From JAHHLP01 sp041609895 (GTDB lineage Bacteria; Bacteroidota; Rhodothermia; Rhodothermales; JABDKH01), in assembly GCA_041609895.1 (NCBI GenBank), contig JBFIPX010000063.1, forward strand, positions 1 to 15,487: 15,487 nt of DNA, written 5' to 3'. Positions 1 to 6,828 of the stretch are shown piece after piece (position 1 is the first letter of the stretch; each line of letters starts with the position of its first letter). A program made the translations under genes and the position numbers. A model generated the notes under the pieces. The model did not search any database. It worked only from the letters and a program-made list of their open reading frames with translations, and was not told where the DNA came from.

Positions 1-1381
1 AGAAGCGGTACATGATCGCGCCGAGCATGAGTGCCATAACGGCGTAGGCAGCCGCAGTCGCCCACGCGGCTGCAAGCATTCCGTACGCCGGAACGAAAAG
101 TGCGTTGAGCACTACGGCAACGAAGCCACCCGCCAGCGTGCAATGAATGAAGTATATCGTCTTCTTGCGGATGTACGCGCCGGCGGAGAAGTTGTAATAC
201 CATCCCTGAAAGAAGTAAGCCAACAGTGCAATCGGTACGATAGACAGGCCGAGCCAGTATGACCGCTCGATGAGCGTCCGGCCGCCGGGGAGTGGAATGG
301 CAACGAGCTCCTCGGCGAAGTATGACACCGCGAGAAGCACAAAGAGCGAGACCGCCGTGAACAGGGTAAACACCCTGCTGAACAGCGGCTTCGCGTCCTC
401 ATCGTTCGCGTGCTGCAGAAAGAACGGCTGCCACGCGAACCGAAACATCTGGACCAGCAGCATCATGAAAATGCCGAGCTTCCAGACGGTACCAAACACG
501 CCGGCTACGTACTGACCGAATACCGCTTCGGATGTCGCGTCGCCGGCCGCCCCACTGACGGCTGCGGCGGCCTCCTGCGCCCGCATCGCCAGTGCGGATA
601 GGTCGAGATTGTCGCCGTAGAGTCGAATGACATTGTCGCGATCCATCTGCGCGAGAAAGAACAGGTTGACCCTGTCTGTCAGCGCATAGCCCAGACCACC
701 CGGCAGGAAAGGCAACCCGAAACGCATCATCTCGCCCCAGAAGGCGGAGTTGAATCGCATGCGCAGGTTTCTGAAGAACAGCGGTACCAGCAACACCAGC
801 GATAGTGCCGACGATGCAACGTTCGCGATGAATATCGACTCAATACCCCACCGAAGACCCACAATCAGAAATACATTGAGCCCTACGTTTGTTAGGATGT
901 TGGCGATCTTGATGCCCGCAAACGTGACTGGCCGGTTGGCAAGACGGAGCTCCGCGAACGGCACGACCGCCAGTGTGTCGAGTGTCAGGATTGCCACGGC
1001 GTAGTACAACAAGTGTGTCCATCGAACTTCGACGCCAATGACCTCGAGCATCGGGCCGCGAAGCAGCAGGATGATCGCCGATATCGAGACAGAAGTGGCT
1101 AGCAGCGACCAGGTCGCTACGCTGAACACCTCGTCCTTTTGTTGTCGCCCTTCCGACCCCGAGGCGTACTTCAGGTACGCCGACTCCATCCCGTACGTGT
1201 ACAGGATGTTCAGAAAGACGAACGCGGTGTACAGCAGAATAACGACACCGTACACGTCTGGTGCGAAGAACTGCGTGTAGAACGGTACGAGCAGGAACGT
1301 GATCAGGCGGCCGACAACCGAGGAGACGCCGTACACCGCCGTCTCCGAAGCGAGCTTGGTGATCCTCGAGGCCAGTGTCAT
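1..1381 (-). CDS. Polysaccharide/O-antigen flippase-like membrane protein, 3' end beyond window
   Basis: The minus-strand frame is open from an ATG at 1381 to the left edge, giving 460 residues without a stop, so the C-terminus is missing. The protein has many hydrophobic segments. It starts like the Wzx/MATE-like flippases of the polysaccharide biosynthesis family: an amphipathic N-terminus, then residues 20-60 with an LVPFYTQF segment, and later a DRVNLFFL helix (236-243) and an FRFAWQPFF segment (313-321). Family members move undecaprenyl-linked sugars across the inner membrane for O-antigen, capsule or teichoic-type polymers. The substrate cannot be told from sequence. Residues about 248-288 form an Ala-rich polar stretch between two helices where I expect only a short loop. 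It lies 208 bases downstream of the iron-sulfur oxidoreductase gene on the same strand, with no clear terminator between. No strong ribosome-binding site precedes the ATG. Confidence 0.85.
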   Translation of the reverse strand, partial: MTLASRITKLASETAVYGVSSVVGRLITFLLVPFYTQFFAPDVYGVVILLYTAFVFLNILYTYGMESAYLKYASGSEGRQQKDEVFSVATWSLLATSVSISAIILLLRGPMLEVIGVEVRWTHLLYYAVAILTLDTLAVVPFAELRLANRPVTFAGIKIANILTNVGLNVFLIVGLRWGIESIFIANVASSALSLVLLVPLFFRNLRMRFNSAFWGEMMRFGLPFLPGGLGYALTDRVNLFFLAQMDRDNVIRLYGDNLDLSALAMRAQEAAAAVSGAAGDATSEAVFGQYVAGVFGTVWKLGIFMMLLVQMFRFAWQPFFLQHANDEDAKPLFSRVFTLFTAVSLFVLLAVSYFAEELVAIPLPGGRTLIERSYWLGLSIVPIALLAYFFQGWYYNFSAGAYIRKKTIYFIHCTLAGGFVAVVLNALFVPAYGMLAAAWATAAAYAVMALMLGAIMYRF

Positions 1382-1589
1382 CTATCTAGGGGCTGATGGG
1401 ACGCCGGCAGAAGTCGATTACTCGCTGTCATGTGGGCTTGGCAGGCGTACGTGTGACGACAGCTTGTTGCCACTTTGTGGTATGGGATGCGACGCTGGCG
1501 GAGGTTCTCAGCCCGGCAAGGCGACCAGCAATTTACTACCTGGAATCGTTAGAAGCCTTGACCGCAGATTCTCCTCGTCCGCAGCTTGC

Positions 1590-3257
1590 TTAGCTCAAGA
1601 CAGTGATACCGGCTGAGCTGACGAAGACACACGGACATAGCTCGACGCACTTGCCGCAGCCCTCGCAGGCATCCAGCGATAGCTCGAAATACTCACCGGG
1701 ACCAGTGATCTCGAGCTTCGAGTAGCATCCCGCGTTGCAGTACATAAAGCACTTGCCGCACCCCATGCACGAGCCACACGACAGACATCTTTCGACTTCG
1801 TGAAGGAATTCTGCCTTGGAGACCTTGCGCCGTTCGCCCGATCCGTTGGTGGACGCGTCCACTTCGCGGAGCCGAGGTGCGTCAGGATAGTGGTCGTATC
1901 GGATCTGTTGATCGCTTAAGGGAGGCGCTTCCGTTGCGGGCGGTGGGGGAAGGCCCTGAAGGCGCGCGTGGGCCGACTCTGCCGCGCGCCGTCCATGAGC
2001 GATCGCCGTGCTCGCTATCCCCAGTCCCGTTGCGTCACCGCCGTACCAGACGGCGGGTCCTTCGCATTCCGCTCCATTGTCCCCAACGTCCGCCCAGGGG
2101 CCGTCGGGGCGCAGCGACGAAAGTTGACTCCACTCCGGCGTCTGGGATACAGCGGTGATGATAGAGTCGACCTCGACCCGGAACGTATCGCCGGGAACTT
2201 CGACAGGTCGTGGACGGCCAGATTCATCGGGTGGGCCTAGCTGCATGCGCTGAAGCCATATAGCCTGGACGCGGCCGTCCGCCCTTTCGATGCGGAATGG
2301 TGTCGCAAGCAACTCAAGAGCGACGCCGTCTGCCTCCGCCTCCTGCACCTCCATCTCGATGGCGGGCATTTCGGCCCGCGTCCGTCGATAGAAAATGGTG
2401 ACCTCGGATCCCAGTCTTGCGGCTGTCCGAGCTGCGTCGATGGCCGTGTTGCCGCCGCCAATGACGGCCGTTCGAGGTCCGATGGAGATCGCGCTTCGAA
2501 CGTCGGCGGTGTCCAGATCCCGGTCCTTTTTGAGGCTGTTGACGCGTGCCAAAAATGCTGTTCCGTTCCAGACTCCAGGGCCAACCTCTCCGGGTATGCC
2601 TAGAGCACGTCCCGCCTGGGCTCCGATGCCGACGAAGAGCACTTCATGCCTTGAGCGCATTTCCTCTATCGAGATCCCGGACCCCACGGGCATGTCAAAT
2701 ACGAATTGGACTCCCATGTCAGCAATCCGGTCTATCTCGCCGTCGAGGACATGACTCGGGAGCCGGAAATCCGGAATACCGTAGCGAAGCATTCCGCCTG
2801 CATGGAGGCTCTTCTCGTACACCGTCACGCTGTAACCGCGCCGAGCCATCTGATAGGCGAACGACAGGCCGGCGGGACCGGATCCGATCACGCCTATTGA
2901 CTCCGCCTTCGGTTCCGTGTCGATGATGGGAAGTGGCCGTCGCCTGCGCAGCGCCCAATCTCCCAGGTACCGTTCGAGTGCGTTGACCGCGACGGCTCCA
3001 TCCTTGCCGCTGCGATTGCATGACGATTCGCACGGATGAGGGCATACCCTGCCCATGGTTGCCGGGAATGGATTACGGTCGGCGATGATATCAAATGCTT
3101 GATGGCATGCATCTTCAAGGGTCAGGCCAAGTTCATCGCGCTGTGCTATCAGAGTGATCCATCCCCGAACGTCAGTTCCTGCGGGGCAATTGGCTCGGCA
3201 CGGAGGCGTCTTTGCCATCTGCTCCGGGTAGATCAGGATGTCCTCTAGTCGTTGCAC
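1590..3257 (-). CDS. GltD/DsrL-like NAD(P)H-dependent iron-sulfur flavoprotein oxidoreductase
   Basis: This 555-residue protein has the layout of the glutamate-synthase small-subunit family. The N-terminal iron-sulfur domain has cysteines C20, C24, C72, C76 and C80. The FAD site is GSGPAG at 125-130 and the NAD(P)H site is GGGNTA at 267-272. A C-terminal ferredoxin tail follows, with two CxxCxxCxxxC motifs (C497/500/503/507 and C531/534/537/541) plus extra cysteines C491, C494, C511 and C543. True GltD lacks this tail. Members that have it (DsrL-like and similar) are thought to pass electrons between NAD(P)H and ferredoxin-type partners. No GltB large subunit is nearby, so a role in glutamate synthesis is unlikely. 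The start is GTG; the only upstream room is eight sense codons before an in-frame TGA, which is the stop of the preceding gene. It is probably the electron donor for the flavoprotein encoded upstream (inference). Confidence 0.85.
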   Translation of the reverse strand: MQRLEDILIYPEQMAKTPPCRANCPAGTDVRGWITLIAQRDELGLTLEDACHQAFDIIADRNPFPATMGRVCPHPCESSCNRSGKDGAVAVNALERYLGDWALRRRRPLPIIDTEPKAESIGVIGSGPAGLSFAYQMARRGYSVTVYEKSLHAGGMLRYGIPDFRLPSHVLDGEIDRIADMGVQFVFDMPVGSGISIEEMRSRHEVLFVGIGAQAGRALGIPGEVGPGVWNGTAFLARVNSLKKDRDLDTADVRSAISIGPRTAVIGGGNTAIDAARTAARLGSEVTIFYRRTRAEMPAIEMEVQEAEADGVALELLATPFRIERADGRVQAIWLQRMQLGPPDESGRPRPVEVPGDTFRVEVDSIITAVSQTPEWSQLSSLRPDGPWADVGDNGAECEGPAVWYGGDATGLGIASTAIAHGRRAAESAHARLQGLPPPPATEAPPLSDQQIRYDHYPDAPRLREVDASTNGSGERRKVSKAEFLHEVERCLSCGSCMGCGKCFMYCNAGCYSKLEITGPGEYFELSLDACEGCGKCVELCPCVFVSSAGITVLS

Positions 3258-3281
3258 GTATTTCTCAATCGCTTGATGGAA

Positions 3282-3668
3282 TCAGATCAGAATTTCAGTC
3301 CGGTCACCTTTGATCGTCGCCAGCTCCGTGTCCAGCTTCCGAATTCGCATGGACATGGTCTTCAGCATGTTGAAGGCGATTGAGGGGTCTTGCTGGATAC
3401 GCTTCAAAAATGTCTTGCTGTCGATGGTCAGTACGCGTGCCTCGCCGCGCGCGCGCACAGTTGCCGAACGCGCCTGCCTCTCAATAATTGACATTTCGCC
3501 AAAGACCTCTCCCTTTTGCATAACATCGACAATCACATCTTGACCATCTACGGTCTTGATCACCTCGAGGTGACCCTCTTGAATCACAAACATGCAGTTG
3601 CCGACGTCACCCTCTTGAAAAAGGATCTCTCCATCACGGTAAGACTTGCCGAGGTTTCTGTGTTTCAT
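3282..3668 (-). CDS. Stand-alone cyclic nucleotide-binding (CNB) domain protein
   Basis: This is a 128-residue single-domain protein. The beta-roll carries the usual glycines (G13, G20, G32). The phosphate-binding cassette at about 53-73 has GE at 57-58 and the R67-S-A order, with R67 placed to bind the cyclic phosphate. It ends in a C-helix at about 95-125. There is no helix-turn-helix, so it is not a CRP/FNR transcription factor, and there is no kinase, channel or membrane segment. Such lone CNB proteins can act as ligand-responsive partners of enzymes. The ATG overlaps the TGA of the upstream flavoprotein gene (ATGA, 3665-3668), which implies translational coupling. The downstream oxidoreductase starts 24 bases after its stop and in the same frame. 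Family and ligand-binding capacity are well supported; which nucleotide binds (cAMP, cGMP or other) and what it controls are unknown. Confidence 0.88.
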   Translation of the reverse strand: MKHRNLGKSYRDGEILFQEGDVGNCMFVIQEGHLEVIKTVDGQDVIVDVMQKGEVFGEMSIIERQARSATVRARGEARVLTIDSKTFLKRIQQDPSIAFNMLKTMSMRIRKLDTELATIKGDRTEILI

Positions 3669-5080
3669 TGCACACCTTCCGCGTGGCTGTAATTCGATTG
3701 TCGCGTTTCATCCGGGCGCTCGGACCTCAGGTCGTTTCGCCCGCTTCCGATCAGATGCCTCACAAGGTTTGCTGCGAAGCCGAGATCGAGCGTGCGCCGC
3801 AGAATATCGCGGTAGGGAGAACTACCGGTAAATATATCCCACAGGGTCTCACTCATGGGACGATCAACGTTAGCGGCTTGCTGTTCGCGTCGTGTCATTC
3901 GCAGGATCGCGCGTCGCGAGAACCGACTTCTTTGCAGCAGATGGCTGACCGTAAAGATCAACTTCCCGATCGCATTATCACGGCGTATCGACCTGCATTC
4001 GGGCCAGAAGTGCTTTCGGAAAGCAGTTGCGGACACGCCATGAAAGGCTGCCGATCCCGCGGCCGCCTTCGCCGTCCGGTAAGCCGCTCCAATTCCATCC
4101 TTGTACAAGCGCGTGAATCCCGCGTCACCGATGAAAAGAAGACGGTCGGCAAAAGGCCTGAATCCGCCGGAAATGTTAATTCTCGGGAAGCAATGGCAGG
4201 CGGCCCTCGCTTCTGCTTCCGGCGGAAAGCACTGGCGCACTTCGGGAGTATCAAAGAACTCGTTGACCAGTTGGTCGTCGATGTCCTTACCAAGGAGACA
4301 CACCGTGACGTAGTCTCCTTTGGGTATCAGAGCGGCGAACTCGAGTCTTGGAATGTCAAGAAGGAAGACGTGCATCGAGGTCCCCAGGTGCCGAGATATG
4401 TTCTCGTGGCCGAGGTGAAACTCGCGAATAAATGTGGACGTGACGTCCGGTGCAGCGTAACCATGTCCGTTGGTTGCCAGCATCCTCGTCAAATTAGAGT
4501 TGACTCCGGACGCGACCACGGCCAAGTCATATGGTTTGCTTCTTTCGTCTCCGCAGATCACCACCGGCCGACCCGCCTCCCAATCGAGCGACGTGACCAG
4601 CTTCCGAACGACCATGGCGCCATTCTCTATGGCGAGTTCTTGCAGGTACCGGTCAAAGCCGATGAAATCGGTTTCTTCGGATTCACGGGGACCGTTACCG
4701 CGATATACGGCCGCAATTCGCTTCTCCTGAATGGGAGTCTCGATTCGGACACTGCCGACGTCCATGTGCAGCATGTAGGAGTCAATTCCCCTCTGGACGA
4801 CCTCCACAGGGATGTTAATGCCTTCGGTAGCGAGGAGTTGGACGAGCGACTCTGAAATAATACCGCCGCAGTGGTTACATCCCGCGGGCCCGCGATGGGT
4901 GAAGAAACGAGGTTCATAAAGGTCGACCGCGACGCTTGTCCCGGACATTCCCATCATTTTGAGGAGAAAATACGAGAACAACGAGCCAGCGGGACCTCCT
5001 CCGATCACGGCGACTCTCGAGCCTTCGCCTAGCATCAGCGCGTCGGTATTCTGCGCCACTTTGGATCTTGCTATTCCCAT
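3665..5080 (-). CDS. Geranylgeranyl-reductase-like FAD-dependent oxidoreductase
   Basis: This is a 471-residue flavoprotein. The Rossmann FAD motif GGGPAG is at 27-32, and a second FAD segment, LFIGDAGFTRLYKDGIGAA, lies in the C-terminal half, as in the geranylgeranyl reductase/PHBH-like family. Family members saturate isoprenoid double bonds (archaeal lipids, chlorophyll side chains, menaquinone tails) using NADPH or reduced ferredoxin. A C68-x-x-C71-G-G motif follows GPAG at 64-67, near the position where family members usually have one conserved cysteine and glycines. The last 100 residues or so are basic and hydrophilic. The ATG at 5080 leaves about 20 residues before the first FAD strand; M16 is an alternative. 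It is the first gene of a cassette, overlapping the CNB gene by 4 bases. The fold is well supported. The isoprenoid substrate (quinone tail, carotenoid or lipid) is inference; a halogenase-like or other monooxygenase role is possible. Confidence 0.75.
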   Translation of the reverse strand: MGIARSKVAQNTDALMLGEGSRVAVIGGGPAGSLFSYFLLKMMGMSGTSVAVDLYEPRFFTHRGPAGCNHCGGIISESLVQLLATEGINIPVEVVQRGIDSYMLHMDVGSVRIETPIQEKRIAAVYRGNGPRESEETDFIGFDRYLQELAIENGAMVVRKLVTSLDWEAGRPVVICGDERSKPYDLAVVASGVNSNLTRMLATNGHGYAAPDVTSTFIREFHLGHENISRHLGTSMHVFLLDIPRLEFAALIPKGDYVTVCLLGKDIDDQLVNEFFDTPEVRQCFPPEAEARAACHCFPRINISGGFRPFADRLLFIGDAGFTRLYKDGIGAAYRTAKAAAGSAAFHGVSATAFRKHFWPECRSIRRDNAIGKLIFTVSHLLQRSRFSRRAILRMTRREQQAANVDRPMSETLWDIFTGSSPYRDILRRTLDLGFAANLVRHLIGSGRNDLRSERPDETRQSNYSHAEGVQ

Positions 5081-5221
5081 CTCGTTCGCCGGCGATGCCT
5101 GGGGTCACGAACTCTTATTGAGGGAATTCGCGCACAGCACGAGAGAGGAGAAGCAACTGTAAGGCCGTGGGTTCAAGGTGGCTGTTCGCTGTAGGCAAAT
5201 GCCCCGCGAACTGTGGGGTCG

Positions 5222-5650
5222 TCAGGACGCCCGGCGGAGCAGTGCCTTCACGGCAAGCGCGTAGCCTTCCGTCCCGAAACCGGCAATCTGACCGGCACAC
5301 TCGGGCGCGATCAGGGACACATGCCGAAATTTCTCACGAGCGGCCACATTTGAGATGTGTACCTCCACGACCGGCACGGAAATAGCTGCAACGGCGTCGC
5401 GAAGGGCCACCGACGTATGCGTGTAGCCTCCGGGGTTGAAGACGATTCCGTCAGCGCCGTCTCGATCTGCCCGCTGCAGCTCGTTGATGAGCTCACCCTC
5501 CACGTTACTCTGAAAAAACGAGAGTACAACGTCTGCAAACTCATTGCGCAGAGCCTCCGACAGGTCGTCGAGCGTTGTGGACCCGTAAACGCTGGGCTCG
5601 CGCCGTCCGAGCAGGTTCAGGTTGGGGCCGTTGATGACGGCGATCTTCAT
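5222..5650 (-). CDS. aroQ: Type II 3-dehydroquinate dehydratase
   Basis: This 142-residue protein has the full type II dehydroquinase pattern and normal length. It catalyses the third step of the shikimate pathway, 3-dehydroquinate to 3-dehydroshikimate, in the cytoplasm as a dodecamer (family knowledge). The start MKIAVINGPNLNLLG is diagnostic. The active-site residues are all present: R17, the catalytic Y22 in the VYG lid, N72 and H78 in FNPGGYTHTS, H98 in EVHISN, and R105. The ATG at 5650 has no good Shine-Dalgarno site, as is common in Bacteroidota. It follows the metallo-beta-lactamase-fold gene by 63 bases, and 141 bases separate its stop from the next gene, so it may close the RNase E/G transcription unit. 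No other shikimate gene is visible. Confidence 0.96.
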   Translation of the reverse strand: MKIAVINGPNLNLLGRREPSVYGSTTLDDLSEALRNEFADVVLSFFQSNVEGELINELQRADRDGADGIVFNPGGYTHTSVALRDAVAAISVPVVEVHISNVAAREKFRHVSLIAPECAGQIAGFGTEGYALAVKALLRRAS

Positions 5651-5713
5651 GGGGTGCCGGATGGATAGCGAAGAGGGATGCTACGAGAAGTTATGAAAAG
5701 ACGATACCCGTAG

Positions 5714-6502
5714 CTAAGACGGTGATGCTACGTCTAGTTTCAACGAATCGTAGGCGAGGTGCACGCCTTCAGGCAGACGCGCGTCTGTCTCCTCGTGAAG
5801 AACGCTATGCGTCATGTGGACGAGCCACGTCTCGGCCGCACCAATCCTTGACGCCATCTCAACGGCCTCGTCGATCGTGTAGTGTGTTGGGTGCGGTCGG
5901 TCGCGCAGCGCGTCGAGCACGAGGACGTCGAGTCCCCCAAGGCGCTCGAGGCTTTCGTCCGGGATATGGTTCGTGTCTGTTAGGTATGCAAATCTTCCGA
6001 TGCGATATCCATACATCGGCATGTCGCCGTGGTCCACGGGGATAGGCACTACCTCGACAACACGTTCAGGGTCGTATCGGCTGTGCACGAAGAACGGTTC
6101 GGCGACGGTGCGCAATTCGAGATTGGGAACACCCGGGTAGGAGCCGTCGCGGAAGATATAGGGAAACATCCGGTCGAGTACGGCGGCCGTATTTTCTCGC
6201 GCGTAGCAGGCGATCGGTTCATCGGTATCGAAGCAGAAGGGCCGCAAGTCGTCGAGACCTACGACATGATCGAAGTGATGGTGCGTGAACAGGACCGCGT
6301 CGACCCGCTTGATGTCGTTCGCCAGGGCCTGCTGTCGAAAGTCGGGACCCGTATCGATGACCAGGTTAACACCATCGGTCTCCACGAACGCGGAGCATCT
6401 CAACCGTCGATCCCTGAGATCCGACGAGGTGCAGACTCTGCACGTACAGCCGATCACTGGAATACCGGTGGAGGTGCCGGTTCCGAGAAGTGTAACTCTC
6501 AT
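5714..6502 (-). CDS. PhnP-like metallo-beta-lactamase-fold phosphodiesterase
   Basis: This 262-residue protein has the two-metal signature H74-x-H76-x-D78-H79. Further metal ligands are likely at H158 (VDHGD), D176 (YLTDTN) and H232 (VHMTHS). An N-terminal C19-x-C21-x-x-C24 next to GTSTGIP is typical of the PhnP branch, where cysteines help bind a structural zinc. PhnP hydrolyses phosphoribosyl 1,2-cyclic phosphate and other cyclic phosphodiesters. No C-P lyase genes are present, so the phosphonate role is not supported and the substrate is open; a cyclic nucleotide-type phosphodiester is a reasonable guess. Its ATG lies 9 bases after the stop of the 96-residue gene, with GGAC as a weak ribosome site, so it belongs to the RNase E/G operon. 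Confidence 0.85.
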   Translation of the reverse strand: MRVTLLGTGTSTGIPVIGCTCRVCTSSDLRDRRLRCSAFVETDGVNLVIDTGPDFRQQALANDIKRVDAVLFTHHHFDHVVGLDDLRPFCFDTDEPIACYARENTAAVLDRMFPYIFRDGSYPGVPNLELRTVAEPFFVHSRYDPERVVEVVPIPVDHGDMPMYGYRIGRFAYLTDTNHIPDESLERLGGLDVLVLDALRDRPHPTHYTIDEAVEMASRIGAAETWLVHMTHSVLHEETDARLPEGVHLAYDSLKLDVASPS

Positions 6503-6511
6503 CTCGTCCGG

Positions 6512-6802
6512 CTATGCATCCTCTGTGGGGTCGACTTCCGGGTCGGATCGGCTATCCCAGGAGGACTCCAGAATCTCCCGGACAGCCGGACGGATGTAGA
6601 CTCGGTCGACGGGAAGCGCCTTCAGGCTCTCGGCAAGAATAGCGAGGCGTGATTCGAGCGGTTGTCGTTTGTTGAGAACGATCACTTGTTCATCGTCGAT
6701 CCAGCACAGGCCGCCGCGAAATCGACCGCGCTCCGTTCTGACTTCCACACCAAGCTGCCGCGCGACATCCTCCAATTCTCGAAGGATCTGATCAGTCTTC
6801 AT
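6512..6802 (-). CDS. Conserved-looking small protein of unknown function
   Basis: This 96-residue protein is not recognised. It is acidic at the C-terminus (DPEVDPTEDA) and has no signal peptide or membrane segment. It looks like a small alpha/beta cytoplasmic protein. An N-terminal amphipathic helix (about 1-18) is followed by two short predicted strands around RGRFRGGLCWID (25-36) and EQVIVLNK (38-45), then a helix (about 49-64) and a strand VDRVYIRP. It has one cysteine, C33. The case for a real gene is its position: 26 bases after the RNase E/G stop, 9 bases before the phosphodiesterase start, same strand, and GGGGA spaced for a ribosome site before the ATG. By context it may serve RNA metabolism together with its neighbours (inference). 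Confidence 0.75.
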   Translation of the reverse strand: MKTDQILRELEDVARQLGVEVRTERGRFRGGLCWIDDEQVIVLNKRQPLESRLAILAESLKALPVDRVYIRPAVREILESSWDSRSDPEVDPTEDA

Positions 6803-6828
6803 GCTCGTCCCCAGGCCACAACATTCAG

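Noticed and set aside
1590..3257. Annotation as glutamate synthase small subunit gltD
   Set aside because: There is no gltB in the window and the C-terminal ferredoxin tail is not part of true GltD. The fold is shared but the role is probably different.
3668..4855. Plus-strand open frame of 395 residues
   Set aside because: It is fully antisense to the flavoprotein gene, which has clear FAD motifs and coupled neighbours. The plus-strand translation has no recognisable domain and is an artefact of GC-rich codon use.
6029..6652. Plus-strand open frame of 207 residues
   Set aside because: It lies opposite the PhnP-like phosphodiesterase and the 96-residue gene, with no protein features of its own.
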